A stretch of DNA of 64,000 bases from Photobacterium kishitanii (GCF_003026355.1 NZ_PYON01000014.1:1-64000); one strand, 5' to 3'. Positions 11,419 through 21,457 are shown, counted from the first letter of the stretch. Made by a program: numbers and translations. The notes: generated from the letters alone by a model not told the origin.

Positions 11419-12168
11419 ATGATGAGAAAGTGGCTAATTGGCAGTATTCTTTTATTAGGTTCAAGTACTGTATATGCGCAAAGTTGCCCTGTTGATATTC
11501 CTAACCCTATTCATATTGATAAAGGTAATGTATCCGTTTATGAGGCAGGAAAGCCGAAGCTATTAATTGATGATAATAATAATTTATTCATTAATGGTCA
11601 GCAGGTTGATCTTAATACGATCCAACAAAAAGCATTAACTGCTTATAGTGACAATATGCAGACCTATCTGCCACAAATGGCAGCCTTAGCACAACAGGGG
11701 ACAGGACTTGCATTGGCTGTATTAAAAGATGTTTCCAGTAATTTTGATTCGCAAGCCGCGTTTTTAAAAGTTCAAACTCTCGTTAATCAATTAAGTGAAC
11801 AAGCTCAGCATAAATTTTACAATCAACAGGGTGAATTTGTGATGCCAGCTGATGTGTTTAGCAGTATGGATACGACATGGAAAACTGAATTTGAAAATGC
11901 AATGCAGCAAGTAACAGTAGAATCAATATCGAGTGTATTAACAGCATTGGGTGAAGAAATGAAAAATGGAGATCTGGATTTTAGTCAGATGCAGTCTAAA
12001 TTTTCACAATTAAAGACTCAGATCACCGATACCGTTACTCAACATAGTGGTGAAATGAAAGTGAAAGCCAATGATTTATGTGGCTCAATTGAAGGGTTAG
12101 CAAAACAAGAACAACAACTTCAACAAATTATTCCACAATTGCAAGACATACCTATGTTTAAAATGTAA
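11419..12168 (+). CDS. DUF2884 (YggN-like) periplasmic protein
   Basis: The 249-residue product has a signal peptide (about residues 1-20, cleavage after VYA). The mature part starts with SCPVDIPNPIHIDKGNVSVYE and contains the block LLIDDNNNLFINGQQVDL, typical of the DUF2884/YggN family. The rest is helical and Gln-rich. The family is periplasmic and of unknown function; a paired cysteine near each end (SCPV, DLCGS) could form a disulfide. The adhesin terminator upstream and its own terminator downstream make it a single-gene unit. The ATG at 11419 follows a GAAAGAGAAAGA purine stretch. Confidence 0.85.
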   Translation: MMRKWLIGSILLLGSSTVYAQSCPVDIPNPIHIDKGNVSVYEAGKPKLLIDDNNNLFINGQQVDLNTIQQKALTAYSDNMQTYLPQMAALAQQGTGLALAVLKDVSSNFDSQAAFLKVQTLVNQLSEQAQHKFYNQQGEFVMPADVFSSMDTTWKTEFENAMQQVTVESISSVLTALGEEMKNGDLDFSQMQSKFSQLKTQITDTVTQHSGEMKVKANDLCGSIEGLAKQEQQLQQIIPQLQDIPMFKM

Positions 12169-12185
12169 TGACAGAAAAAATAGTT

Positions 12186-12214
12186 AAAAATAGCACTTAA
12201 GGGTGCTATTTTTA
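12186..12214 (+). terminator. Terminator of the yggN-like gene
   Basis: The inverted repeat AAAAATAGCAC / GTGCTATTTTT lies 18 bp after the stop codon and ends in a T-run. Confidence 0.8.
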
Positions 12215-12320
12215 TTGGTATTACCACCTACACTTGATAAAGAAGATATAAGCATAAGTCTGTAGATTATCACTAGTATCGATATGCATATCGTTGTTAA
12301 CAAAAGTCAAAGGAGTGCGA

Positions 12321-12476
12321 ATGTTAAAGTTATTGATTATTTTTGGGCTATTAGCCTTTGCATATTGGGTTATTCGTTATTTATCAAAGTCACAACAAAA
12401 TCAGATAGTGACTGGCTTGGTCGCAGTATTGGGTTCTGCGGCGATCATTTTTATTGGTACTGAATTATTCCGTTAG
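12321..12476 (+). CDS. Small inner-membrane protein, function unknown
   Basis: This 51-residue ORF starts MLKLLIIFGLLAFAYWVIRYL. Two hydrophobic segments (about residues 2-18 and 29-47) flank a short polar loop, which predicts a two-helix hairpin membrane protein. I chose the ATG at 12321 because AAAGGAG sits 5 bases upstream. A longer reading from a TTG at 12294 would bury that ribosome site inside the gene. Its TAG stop overlaps the TAA stop of pldA on the other strand, so the two genes converge. I do not recognise the family. Confidence 0.6.
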   Translation: MLKLLIIFGLLAFAYWVIRYLSKSQQNQIVTGLVAVLGSAAIIFIGTELFR

Positions 12477-13480
12477 AGCAAATCGGTTAATGCAATACCG
12501 ACACCTAGTCGCTGTTGTTTGTGATTGTAATCAACTAAGTTTTCCCCATAACCAGTTGAGTATTTAGTATATCCGCGTAATTTACCCCAGAGCGGGAATG
12601 TTAAACCTATTTCTCCATAACCTTTATGACTGGCAAAATTATGGCGTCCGGTAAAAGTGAACTCATAATCTTGCCATTTATATACAGCATTGACTTCATA
12701 GTGTCCCATGTAGTCAATGATATCTGGGTTATCATCGCCGGTAGGTGATGATGGGGTTTGTTTCTTATCTTCAGGAATACGCCACCATGGACGTAATGAG
12801 AAGGCGAAATTACCCTTTTCAAAAATAATATCGGTGTAGATGCGGTTCCAGCTACGGGATAATCCTTGAGTACGACCATTAGATTGATGCTCAATACCAA
12901 CAGTCATCCATGTATTTGCACCCAAAGGCGTCCATGGTGTTGGTGCAAGATAAAATATTTCGGGACGATAGTTGGTTTCTCTAAACGGACGAGAAATATC
13001 AGCAGCATATACTTGCCAGTATGATTCTAATGTGAAGGCGACAAATAAACCATCATCATGGATCAGTAAGTCACCATAGTTTAATGGTGTTTTAAAGCTG
13101 ATTTGAAATTCAGCTTCGGCATTTTTCATTTTACCAGCCCAAGGACTATCCTCGTAAGCGGCGTTATTAATACTGTCTGTCATTACTATTGGTAGAAAGT
13201 AATTCATTCGGTGAGGAGTTATGACAAAGCGATGAAAAGCGGTCTCACGTTCATATTTTAGGCGCTGAGAAATAAGAGCTGGATGTGCTGTTTCTGGCGC
13301 TGGTTTAGTGGCAATAACCGTATCATTACAGTGTGAACGTATCTCCTCAAGAGTGAGGTTACCACTCAGAGTTTTAACGGCATTAAGTAGGCAAGCCTCA
13401 TAATCTTGAGGTGTATTTGCTAAAGCAGTGCCAGAAATCAGTACTGATGTTGTAAGGCAAAAAGTATAAATATATCTCAC
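12473..13480 (-). CDS. pldA: Outer-membrane phospholipase A (OMPLA)
   Basis: PldA is an outer-membrane beta-barrel that hydrolyses acyl chains of phospholipids reaching the outer leaflet; the active form is a calcium-dependent dimer. The 335-residue product has a signal peptide (cleavage after ALA, about residue 21), an N-terminal extension of about 65 residues before the barrel, and the catalytic stretch EHQSNGR...SWNR. His198, Ser200 and Asn212 have the same spacing as the H142/S144/N156 triad of E. coli PldA. The C-terminus is amphipathic (RLGVGIALTDLL), as in barrel strands. The gene stands alone; its 3' end overlaps that of the small gene at 12321 on the other strand. Confidence 0.95.
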   Translation of the reverse strand: MRYIYTFCLTTSVLISGTALANTPQDYEACLLNAVKTLSGNLTLEEIRSHCNDTVIATKPAPETAHPALISQRLKYERETAFHRFVITPHRMNYFLPIVMTDSINNAAYEDSPWAGKMKNAEAEFQISFKTPLNYGDLLIHDDGLFVAFTLESYWQVYAADISRPFRETNYRPEIFYLAPTPWTPLGANTWMTVGIEHQSNGRTQGLSRSWNRIYTDIIFEKGNFAFSLRPWWRIPEDKKQTPSSPTGDDNPDIIDYMGHYEVNAVYKWQDYEFTFTGRHNFASHKGYGEIGLTFPLWGKLRGYTKYSTGYGENLVDYNHKQQRLGVGIALTDLL

Positions 13481-13606
13481 AATAATTCATAATCCTTGAA
13501 AGTGATGTGAAAATAAAGGGTGCTAATTATTATTTGTATGTTTTTATATTGCCATGAGTGTATCTAATTAATTATCAATATTATTAATATTAAGTCAAAT
13601 AGTTGT

Positions 13607-13638
13607 AAAAAAGGCCGTCTTATCTAAGACGGCCTTTT
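13607..13638 (-). terminator. Terminator of ygiQ
   Basis: A perfect 12-bp stem (AAGGCCGTCTTA / TAAGACGGCCTT) with a 2-base centre is flanked by A-runs and T-runs, so it may act in both directions. It lies 35 bp past the ygiQ stop. Confidence 0.9.
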
Positions 13639-13672
13639 ATTGTTTAACAGTCAGAGTTCTATGCTGCGTGAG

Positions 13673-16027
13673 TTACGCGCCTGCACGACTACGGTTTGGT
13701 TTGCCATTAGGTCGTTGACCGCTAGGCTTACCATTACGGTTAGTTGGGCGACTAGTAGGTTTTCCATTAGCATTCGTCGTGTTATTACTGCCACTACGAT
13801 TAGTGTTTGTATTCGCTTTCGTAGTATTGCCGTTACGTGAGCCGTTGGGTTGCGGTTTACCATTCCCAACAGGTTTACCGTTACGGTTACTCTGAGGGCG
13901 TTTACCATCAGTACGAATATCTGGTTGGTTTGGATTTTTAGTCGCAAAACGTTTAGAGCCATGACGGCCTGAACCTCGACGCTCGGCTGGTGTCATTTCA
14001 GCTTCGCTACCCGCTTCTGGTACTAAACAATTAGGGCGATTACCAATTAAGTATTTCTTGCCCATTGTGATTAAAGCATCACGGATAAGAGGCCAGTTTA
14101 CAGGATCGTGGTAACGCAATAGTGCTTTATGCAGGCGACGTTGACGTTCACCTTTAGCTACAAATAAATCTTCTCGACCTTTGTACTTTACTTTCTTCAA
14201 CGGATTCGTTTCAGAATGGTACATTGCTGTTGCATTACACATCGGTGATGGGTAGAAGTTTTGTACCTGATCACATTGGTAATCATTTTGCTTAAGCCAT
14301 AGTGCAAGGTTCAACATGTCTTCATCCGTTGAGCCTGGGTGCGCTGAAATAAAGTAAGGAATAAGGTATTGTTTTTTACCTGCTTCTTGACTGTATTGCT
14401 CAAACATTGATTTAAAACGATCATAAGTGCCCATACCTGGTTTCATCATCAGATCAAGTGTGCCTTTCTCTGTGTGTTCAGGTGCGATTTTTAAGTAACC
14501 ACCAACATGGTGAGTAACAAGCTCACGCACATATTCAGGTGACTCTACCGCTAAATCATAGCGAACACCTGATGCAATCATGATCTTCTTAATGCCTTTA
14601 ACGTTACGAGCATTACGGTATAAATCAATCAGATGTTGATGATCGGTATTTAGCTTCTCACAAATCTTAGGGAAGATACATGATGGACGGCGGCAGTTCG
14701 CTTCTGCGCGTGGATCTGAGCAACCAAGACGATACATGTTCGCTGTTGGGCCACCTAAATCAGAGATAGTACCGGTAAAGCCTGGTACTTTATCACGGAT
14801 ATCTTCCAGCTCATTAAGGATCGATTCTTTGGAGCGGTTTTGGATAATACGGCCTTCGTGTTCAGTAATTGAACAGAATGAACAACCACCAAAACAACCA
14901 CGCATGATATTAACCGAGGTTTTAATCATGTCATAAGCTGGAATTTTTGCTTTGCCGTAACTTGGGTGAGGTACACGAGCAAAAGGTAATCCAAACACAA
15001 AATCCATTTCTTCAGTCGATAATGGAATTGGTGCACGGTTGATCCATAATTCACGATCTGCGTGTTTTTGGATTAATGCGCGGCCAGAATATGGGTTTGT
15101 TTCTAAGTGCATTACTCGGCTTGCATGGGCATATAAAATACGGTCATTAGCTAGCTTTTCATATGATGGCAAACGGACGACTGTATTTTCAGCATCATGG
15201 CGTGACGGACGAACATGAACAACTTGTGGTTGTTTTTCTTTTTCTTCTTTATTGGATGCACAAGTCTCTTCGGTCGCATATGGATTTTGCATCACCATCG
15301 GACGACCAGGTTTTTCAATGCGTGACGAATCGATTTCTTGATAACGCTCAGGAATGTCCTTGATCATTACCGCAGTGCCAGCAATGTCAGTTAATGACTT
15401 AATATCTTCGCCATTGGCAATACGGTGTGATACTTCGACCAGCGCACGTTCAGCGTTACCAAATAGTAGGATATCGGCTTTGGCATCCATTAACACTGAG
15501 CGACGGACTTTATCTGACCAGTAATCGTAATGAGCGAGACGACGCAAACTGGCTTCAATACCACCAAGGACAATAGGTGCTTCTTTATAAGCCTCACGAC
15601 AACGTTGTGAATAAACTAACACCGCGCGATCTGGACGCTTACCACCTTCGTTATTCGGTGTGTAGGCATCATCTTTACGAAGTTTGCGGTCGGCAGTATA
15701 GCGGTTGATCATCGAATCCATATTACCGGATGTGATACCGAAATAAAGATTTGGCTTACCCAGCGCCATAAAGTCGTCTTTATTGTCCCACTTAGGTTGC
15801 GCGATAATACCAACGCGAAAGCCTTGAGATTCAAGTAAGCGGCCAATAACGGCCATACCAAAACTTGGGTGGTCAACATAGGCATCACCAGTAACAATGA
15901 TAATGTCACAGCTGTCCCAGCCAAGTGCATCCATTTCTTTTCTAGATGTTGGCAAGAATGGGGAAGTGCCATAGCATTCAGCCCAATACTTAGGATAGCT
16001 ATCAATAGGAGTTACTTTCGTGTGCAT
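13673..16027 (-). CDS. ygiQ: YgiQ-family radical SAM protein
   Basis: This is a UPF0313/YgiQ radical-SAM enzyme of unsettled biochemical role. The 784-residue protein has an N-terminal B12-binding-like fold region, the 4Fe-4S motif CFGGCSFC (Cys378, Cys382, Cys385; CxxxCxxC), and the family blocks [12 protein letters not shown] and [12 protein letters not shown]. From about residue 685 the sequence turns into a basic, low-complexity tail of about 95 residues rich in N, G, K, P and R, with recurring NGKP units, probably disordered. The ATG at 16027 follows GAGGT at good spacing. It is transcribed alone. Confidence 0.93.
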   Translation of the reverse strand: MHTKVTPIDSYPKYWAECYGTSPFLPTSRKEMDALGWDSCDIIIVTGDAYVDHPSFGMAVIGRLLESQGFRVGIIAQPKWDNKDDFMALGKPNLYFGITSGNMDSMINRYTADRKLRKDDAYTPNNEGGKRPDRAVLVYSQRCREAYKEAPIVLGGIEASLRRLAHYDYWSDKVRRSVLMDAKADILLFGNAERALVEVSHRIANGEDIKSLTDIAGTAVMIKDIPERYQEIDSSRIEKPGRPMVMQNPYATEETCASNKEEKEKQPQVVHVRPSRHDAENTVVRLPSYEKLANDRILYAHASRVMHLETNPYSGRALIQKHADRELWINRAPIPLSTEEMDFVFGLPFARVPHPSYGKAKIPAYDMIKTSVNIMRGCFGGCSFCSITEHEGRIIQNRSKESILNELEDIRDKVPGFTGTISDLGGPTANMYRLGCSDPRAEANCRRPSCIFPKICEKLNTDHQHLIDLYRNARNVKGIKKIMIASGVRYDLAVESPEYVRELVTHHVGGYLKIAPEHTEKGTLDLMMKPGMGTYDRFKSMFEQYSQEAGKKQYLIPYFISAHPGSTDEDMLNLALWLKQNDYQCDQVQNFYPSPMCNATAMYHSETNPLKKVKYKGREDLFVAKGERQRRLHKALLRYHDPVNWPLIRDALITMGKKYLIGNRPNCLVPEAGSEAEMTPAERRGSGRHGSKRFATKNPNQPDIRTDGKRPQSNRNGKPVGNGKPQPNGSRNGNTTKANTNTNRSGSNNTTNANGKPTSRPTNRNGKPSGQRPNGKPNRSRAGA

Positions 16028-16252
16028 GTTTTGACCTCTATATTTTGAGGCGGGAATTATAGCGGCTCATAAAAAGGCTGGCTAGTGATTATAAACCCTG
16101 ATCTAAAACAGGGTTTTTAAATGAATCGTTATCGGACTCTTAACTATAGTGGCGTATTGGGTGATACGAAGCTGTAAATGAGGATTATTTTTAAATAAAT
16201 GACGTATTGACGATTAACAAATAACCGTTCAATACGCCGATAGTTAAATGAG

Positions 16253-17497
16253 TTAAGACTGTGTGATGGTTGGTTGCAAACTACGTAAATCTGATCCGTC
16301 AGGACTTTGATACACCGCAAGACCAAATTGAGGCAAAATCGCTAGCACGTGATCAAAAATGTCTGATTGAATCGCTTCATAAAAAGCCCAGCGAGTATCA
16401 TTGGCAAACACGTAAATTTGCACGGGTAGACCTTGGGCTGTTGGTTCTAATTCACGCACAATAAAAGTCATATCTTGACGAATTTTACTGTTTTGTTTTA
16501 GGTAAGCCTCTAGATAGGCGCGAAATACAGTAATATTAGTAATTTGTAATGCATGCGCATCACCTGTGGCGATTTCTGCATTTCTTTTAGTTATAAAATC
16601 AGCCACATAAGGGATCTGTGCTAATTTTTGCTGCTGCTGCTCATCGATAAATTTAATGGTTTCAATATCAATTAATACTGAACGTTTAATACGTCGCCCA
16701 CCAGATTCTTGCATTTGGCGCCAGTTAATAAAGGAGTCTTGTACCAACGCATAAGCAGGAATATTGGTCACAGTATTATCCCAGTTTTTTACTTTAACGG
16801 TTGTTAAAGAAACTTCGTCAATACTGCCATTAGCACCGTATTTATCCATTTGGATCCAATCGCCGACCTTGACCATTTGGTTTGCTGATAGCTGAATACC
16901 CGCCACGAAGCCTAAAATGGTATCGCGGAAAACCAATAACACTAAACCAGTAGCAACACCTAACCCGCTTAAGAAGAAAATAGGCGAACGGTTGGCAAGT
17001 ACTGAAATTGCAATAATGAATCCAATAAAAAAGATAATTAGTTTGGATAGCTGAACAAAGCTTTTTACCGGTAGGTTGCGGCTGATCTGATTAATATCGG
17101 CCATGTCATTACTAGCATCAAGAAACGCATAGGAGCTTCTTACTAACACTATAATCAGCCATAAGCTTAATGTACGATCTATAAAGCTGCTGAGAATAGC
17201 GTGCTTATCTAATACTAACGGTATAAGTAGATTGAGCACCATTGCGGGGATAGTTAGTGATAGTTTTTCAAATACTTTGTGTCGTACCATGACGTGTCCC
17301 CATGTAGCTTGGGAACGTTTAATTGCAGATCGTAATAGTGCGAGTAATCCCCAGCGAACAAAGACATAAGATAGGAATGCTACTCCACAACAAAGCACCA
17401 TAAAAATAGCGGTTGAGATATTATCTTGTGGTTGAACATTAATCCCCAGTTGTGACATCCCATTAGCAATGTCTAAGCGTATTTTATGATGGCCCAA
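16253..17497 (-). CDS. ybdG: YbdG-type mechanosensitive channel (MscS superfamily)
   Basis: This inner-membrane channel of the small-conductance mechanosensitive superfamily is predicted to open on hypo-osmotic stress. The 414-residue length matches E. coli YbdG. Several transmembrane helices fill residues 25-215. The pore-lining segment (GLGVATGLVLLVFRDTILGF) is followed by the beta domain with the YbdG-like block GSIDEVSLTTVKVKNWDNT and then ESGGRRIKRSV. The C-terminal alpha/beta vestibule is complete. It lies upstream of ygiQ on the same strand with a 225-bp gap, so co-transcription is uncertain. Confidence 0.9.
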   Translation of the reverse strand: MGHHKIRLDIANGMSQLGINVQPQDNISTAIFMVLCCGVAFLSYVFVRWGLLALLRSAIKRSQATWGHVMVRHKVFEKLSLTIPAMVLNLLIPLVLDKHAILSSFIDRTLSLWLIIVLVRSSYAFLDASNDMADINQISRNLPVKSFVQLSKLIIFFIGFIIAISVLANRSPIFFLSGLGVATGLVLLVFRDTILGFVAGIQLSANQMVKVGDWIQMDKYGANGSIDEVSLTTVKVKNWDNTVTNIPAYALVQDSFINWRQMQESGGRRIKRSVLIDIETIKFIDEQQQQKLAQIPYVADFITKRNAEIATGDAHALQITNITVFRAYLEAYLKQNSKIRQDMTFIVRELEPTAQGLPVQIYVFANDTRWAFYEAIQSDIFDHVLAILPQFGLAVYQSPDGSDLRSLQPTITQS

Positions 17498-17716
17498 AAT
17501 CGAACTCCAAACTCACACTGTGAATAAATAAATGTAGATTGCTCGATATCGTCATTGGTTTAGAGACACAATTGACAGTGAATGCGAGTATATTTTAATA
17601 GTGGTGTTTATCTTAGCATAATCAGAAAGCTACATTAGTGGTAGAATCTTAGAATACCAAGTATGTATATTTGTTTGAACGATAAATACGATATTAAAGA
17701 TAGTATGGAGATGATG

Positions 17717-18487
17717 GTGGCCAAAAAGTTTTATGTGGTGTGGCAAGGTCGTGAACCTGGCATTTATAGTGACTGGGCAAGTTGTAAGCAGCAAGTAGAT
17801 AAATTTGCAGGAGCACGCTATAAATCATTTCCAACTCAAGCAGAAGCAATGGCAGCTTTTGGTAAACAGCCTCGAGCTGTTCGTTCATCCACGAGTGCTA
17901 ATAAAACGTCAGCAAAACGTACAACAACCAGCAAAGGATCATTGACCAGTGAGCAGGTGCATGCACTTACAGCGGAAATAAAAATTTTTACTGATGGTGG
18001 GTGTGATCCTAATCCAGGTAAAGCCGGATCGGGATTGGCACTATACCGAAATAACCAACTGAATGAACTATGGTATGGCTTGTATGATCCAATGGGAACT
18101 AACAATACCGCAGAGTTAAATGCACTTAACCAAGCACTGATATTAGCTGAAAAAGCATTAGCTCAAGCAACGACTGTGGCTATTTTTTGTGATTCGAAAT
18201 ATTCGATTCAATGTATTACCCAGTGGGCTGTAACGTGGCAGAAAAATGGTTGGAAAAAAGCGGGTGGTGAAATTAAAAATTTAGCGTTGATTCAACAAAT
18301 GTTTACGCGTTACCAAGCATTAAAGTCGCAAGTTGTGATCCACCATGTTAATGGTCATGTTGGCATTGAAGGCAATGAATTAGCCGATCGAATGTCTATT
18401 TTAGCGGTCGATACTAAAGTCGTCGATTTTTGTTTATACCAACCGCCTTATGATTTAGCTGCTTTACTTGCACTTCGCGCAGGTTAG
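17717..18487 (+). CDS. Ribonuclease HI with N-terminal viroplasmin domain
   Basis: The enzyme cleaves the RNA strand of RNA-DNA hybrids. Residues 3-48 form a caulimovirus viroplasmin-like domain (KKFYVVWQGREPGIYSDW), which in eukaryotic RNase H1 binds hybrids. A Ser/Thr/Lys-rich linker (50-78) follows, then the RNase H fold at 85-240. All catalytic residues are visible: Asp93 (TDGGCDPNPG), Glu133 (NTAELNA), Asp159 (FCDSKYS), His214 and Asp224 (GNELADRMS). I prefer the GTG at 17717 because GGAG is 6 bases upstream; ATG codons at 17705, 17711 and 17714 are alternatives. It ends 4 bp from the convergent gene at 18492. Confidence 0.9.
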   Translation: MAKKFYVVWQGREPGIYSDWASCKQQVDKFAGARYKSFPTQAEAMAAFGKQPRAVRSSTSANKTSAKRTTTSKGSLTSEQVHALTAEIKIFTDGGCDPNPGKAGSGLALYRNNQLNELWYGLYDPMGTNNTAELNALNQALILAEKALAQATTVAIFCDSKYSIQCITQWAVTWQKNGWKKAGGEIKNLALIQQMFTRYQALKSQVVIHHVNGHVGIEGNELADRMSILAVDTKVVDFCLYQPPYDLAALLALRAG

Positions 18488-18491
18488 ACGG

Positions 18492-18824
18492 TTAGTTTCG
18501 GGTCAATACAGCGAGCATTCGTAAAATGTTCGTTTTATTTTCACCATCGCCCATCATTTCTGGATTAGCTAAGGCGTATAAATATCCATCGATACTGCTA
18601 CCATCAATATCTGATCTAAAATCGATTAAATTTGCCCATTGTTCAATATCATCGGCGTCAATTTCATCAGCAAGGTATTTTTCTAATACCATGATTAAAT
18701 GTTGGTGATTAACCTCAAATGGCGCTTCATTAGGCTCAATATCAGCATTTACGTACACGGAAAAAGCAGAGTCTCGTTGAGGACCAAAGGTTAATATTTG
18801 ATGAAGAGCTTGTTGTTTGTTCAT
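18492..18824 (-). CDS. Small acidic protein, function unknown
   Basis: The 110-residue acidic product begins MNKQQALHQILTFGPQRDSA and contains the block LADEIDADDIEQWANLIDFRSDID. It has no signal peptide or membrane segment, so it is probably cytosolic. The acidic, helix-rich style with a WANLI motif weakly resembles bacteriocin-immunity-type proteins, but I see no toxin gene nearby and do not assign a function. I start it at the ATG at 18824 because the longer frame would run into the dcuC terminator hairpin at 18886-18918. No clear Shine-Dalgarno is visible. Confidence 0.6.
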   Translation of the reverse strand: MNKQQALHQILTFGPQRDSAFSVYVNADIEPNEAPFEVNHQHLIMVLEKYLADEIDADDIEQWANLIDFRSDIDGSSIDGYLYALANPEMMGDGENKTNILRMLAVLTRN

Positions 18825-18880
18825 AGAAGAATAATTAAGGTTTGAATCAATGGCGGTGATTGTGCCGCGAACCGTGATAT

Positions 18881-18918
18881 AAAAAAAGCCCACTAAGATT
18901 ATTATTCTTAATGGGCTT
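18881..18918 (-). terminator. Terminator of dcuC
   Basis: The stem AAGCCCACTAAGA / TCTTAATGGGCTT (one mismatch) is followed by seven T on the minus strand, 37 bp after the dcuC stop. Confidence 0.85.
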
Positions 18919-18954
18919 GGGATTTTTAAGTGACCAATGCTCTCAATAGCGTGA

Positions 18955-20322
18955 TTAAGCGTACATAGGGACTAATACAACAGTACCAATAATAACGGTA
19001 ATCAAGCCACACACCACAGGAACTACTGTACGTTTAACAACTTCAAACGGACTGATTTGTGCCATACCTGATGTTGCAACAATAACACCAGAAACAGGTG
19101 AAATAGTACGACCTAAATTTGATGCTTGTAGCATTGGAATAATTAAGAAAGCAGGGCTTAAACCAAGTTTAACCGCTAGCTGTGGTGCTAATTCAACGAA
19201 GGCATAGAAGGGTGCATTACCTGACCCCGTTGCAATTGCAGCAGCAACAGTAAGGGCTGTTAGTAAGAGCATTAATGCCACACCGCCAGCGCCAGCTTTA
19301 TCAGCCAATGCTAGTAGGTTATCAATCGCACCAATAGACATTAGGCCTTGAGCGAACACGCCAGCTGCGACTAATAACATCACCACGCCTTTGAAAGCAT
19401 CGCCCATACCCGCATAACATGCTTCAAGATTCTCAAGAGTTTCTTTACCATTGAAGCGACTCGTAAGGAAATCAACTACAGCACCAATCGCAATAGAAAG
19501 TACAACGATAGTATAAATATCTAGAGTTAAGCCTGGAATAGTTTCACCGTTGAAGAGGAAAACACCCACAATCGGCAAGAAAGGTAAAATAGCGTAATAG
19601 GCAGGGGCTTTTACTTCAATTTCTGAAATATCAAGCTTTTCCATTGGCGTGTTATTTTTCTTATCAAGGTATTTGTTCCAGAAAAATGCAGCAACTGCCA
19701 TGACGATAATTGCACAGATAGAAACAGGTAGTACGGTTTCTACTGCGAAAACATGTAAAGGTAAGCCTGATTTTTCAGCCGCTACAATCACATCACCAGA
19801 AGTCGGTGATAAAATAATTGCTGCTGGTGATGCACATACTGCCGCAGCTGCTGGACGAGAAATACCCATCGCCGTCATCATTGGGAATAACGTTGCCATT
19901 AATAGCACCCCAAGTCCGGTAGCAGAGCTGACAGCGAGTGACATTAAACATGCAACAATATAGGCAGCCACTAATAAAACATAAGGTGATTTAATAAAAG
20001 AAAGAGGCTTTGAAAATTGTTTTACTACAACATTATTAGCGCCAATATGGGTCATATAAGTTGCAAAACCACATAGCAACATAATTTGTAGACCTAGGCC
20101 TCCATTGCGGTATTGCAGCATATATTTAATATATTCAAGTGAGTCTGTCAGTAAATTACCGGTTGATGCTACTGCTTTAGGTAATACTGTATGCCCTAAA
20201 AAGCCCGCTAAAATTAATAGTAGTAGGCCGGCAACAAGAAGTACTCCCGCGGCTTTATATCCCTTTACTATGTAATAGCCAACGGCAATAGTGATCACCA
20301 ACCCAATTAATAATTCCGTCAT
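18955..20322 (-). CDS. dcuC: Anaerobic C4-dicarboxylate transporter DcuC
   Basis: DcuC is an inner-membrane carrier that mainly exports succinate during fermentation or fumarate respiration and can exchange C4-dicarboxylates. The 455-residue product fills the family length (about 460), has around a dozen hydrophobic helices, and carries DcuC-like blocks such as SATGLGVLLMATLFPMM, ASPAAIILSPTSGD and ATGSGNAPFYAF. The ATG at 20322 follows AGGAG at ideal spacing. The gene is monocistronic, with its own terminator. A perfect CAAGAT/ATCTTG dyad lies 118 bp upstream. Carriers for other carboxylates in the same superfamily are possible, but the fit to DcuC is good. Confidence 0.88.
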   Translation of the reverse strand: MTELLIGLVITIAVGYYIVKGYKAAGVLLVAGLLLLILAGFLGHTVLPKAVASTGNLLTDSLEYIKYMLQYRNGGLGLQIMLLCGFATYMTHIGANNVVVKQFSKPLSFIKSPYVLLVAAYIVACLMSLAVSSATGLGVLLMATLFPMMTAMGISRPAAAAVCASPAAIILSPTSGDVIVAAEKSGLPLHVFAVETVLPVSICAIIVMAVAAFFWNKYLDKKNNTPMEKLDISEIEVKAPAYYAILPFLPIVGVFLFNGETIPGLTLDIYTIVVLSIAIGAVVDFLTSRFNGKETLENLEACYAGMGDAFKGVVMLLVAAGVFAQGLMSIGAIDNLLALADKAGAGGVALMLLLTALTVAAAIATGSGNAPFYAFVELAPQLAVKLGLSPAFLIIPMLQASNLGRTISPVSGVIVATSGMAQISPFEVVKRTVVPVVCGLITVIIGTVVLVPMYA

Positions 20323-20439
20323 GGAAAGTCCTCTCCTAAAATCAAATAAATATGCATTTATGATCTATTGCTGCATATTCTTCATAAATTACGTGAGTAA
20401 TGTAACTAAAAATAAGCTTATGAACGACTATTAACAGTT

Positions 20440-20454
20440 CAAGATATGATCTTG
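20440..20454. promoter_or_regulatory. Inverted repeat upstream of dcuC
   Basis: CAAGAT-ATG-ATCTTG is a perfect 6-bp dyad in the 243-bp gap between dcuC and the LysR gene. An FNR-like half-match (TTGAT-N4-TTAAT) lies nearby at about 20467. The binding protein is unknown. Confidence 0.3.
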
Positions 20455-20565
20455 CCCATGCTTTTATTGATAATGTTAATGGTTTGATTTTGTTATTAAT
20501 GTTTATTGGTTTTAAAATGTATAATAATTGTTACCCATGCTGGTTGTAGTGTTATTTTAAATGAT

Positions 20566-21441
20566 TTATTGTTGGCATTGCTGTTTTACATATTCAATAA
20601 ATGTTCTATCAGCAAGTGATAGATAACCTTGTTTGCGCCATGCCATGGCAAGATCTAATTGAATCGGTTTTGTAAAAGGGATTGGAATAAGATGAGGTTC
20701 ATGTTCTGTGACTAATTCAAGCAATGCGGTAATGGCAAAATCATGTCGAACGATCTGTAAAATCATTGGTAATAAATTAGTTTCAAATGAAATATTAGGG
20801 GTTAAATTATGTTGCTCACAGACGTGATCTAACATTTCTCGATGAAAGTATCCTGGTTTAAATGCCACTAATTCTTGTCCAAAAAAATCCTCAAAACTTA
20901 AGCTTTTTTTTGCAGCAAAGTTATGTTGTTCACTGACTACTGCCACCATTTGTGATCTCAACAGGTGTTCGATTTGTAAACTTGAGGGGACTTTACGATT
21001 AATAATGACTCCGAGATCTAATTCACCATCAAGTAACATTTGTCGAATAGATTGGGTACCTGCTTCAACAATGGTTAATTTAAGGTTGGGGTAGTGGCTT
21101 TTAAAACCCATCAGTATTTGAGGGAAAAAATATGACCCTAACATACTCGGTACACCAAGCCGTACTTCGCCTTTTTCTAATCCGCGTAATTCTTTCATTG
21201 CTAAGGTCGCATCTGCTATTTTTTGTAAAATTTGCTTAGCGTGTATTAGCAATACTTCACCTTCTTGAGTGAGGGTGACTTTACGCTCATTACGGTAAAA
21301 GAGGGTGAGATCTAATTGTTGTTCGAGCTTTTTGATAGCAACACTGAGTGCCGGTTGCGCAATATGAAGTTGCTCAGCTGCACGAGTGAAGTTTTTTGTT
21401 TCAGCTAATTTGGTGAAATAAGTAAGTAGACGAGTATCCAT
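20566..21441 (-). CDS. LysR-family transcriptional regulator
   Basis: The 291-residue protein has an N-terminal winged helix-turn-helix (residues 1-60; FTRAAEQLHIAQPALSVAIK) typical of LysR regulators and a periplasmic-binding-like effector domain from about residue 90. It is transcribed away from the MFS gene at 21568, with a perfect T-N11-A dyad between them. By the usual LysR logic it controls that transporter and itself. The effector cannot be named from sequence. It points toward dcuC, but a 243-bp gap separates them. Confidence 0.88.
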   Translation of the reverse strand: MDTRLLTYFTKLAETKNFTRAAEQLHIAQPALSVAIKKLEQQLDLTLFYRNERKVTLTQEGEVLLIHAKQILQKIADATLAMKELRGLEKGEVRLGVPSMLGSYFFPQILMGFKSHYPNLKLTIVEAGTQSIRQMLLDGELDLGVIINRKVPSSLQIEHLLRSQMVAVVSEQHNFAAKKSLSFEDFFGQELVAFKPGYFHREMLDHVCEQHNLTPNISFETNLLPMILQIVRHDFAITALLELVTEHEPHLIPIPFTKPIQLDLAMAWRKQGYLSLADRTFIEYVKQQCQQ

Positions 21442-21457
21442 AGGTATAGTTTTTGTT

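Noticed and set aside
13651-13962. Alternative frames at the 3' end of ygiQ (both strands)
   Set aside because: They mirror the low-complexity tail of YgiQ and have no ribosome site.
16093-16116. AAACCCTG/CAGGGTTT hairpin between ygiQ and the ybdG-like gene
   Set aside because: It is 137 bp past the ybdG-like stop, the minus-strand T-run is short, and no plus-strand gene precedes it; too weak to call as a terminator.
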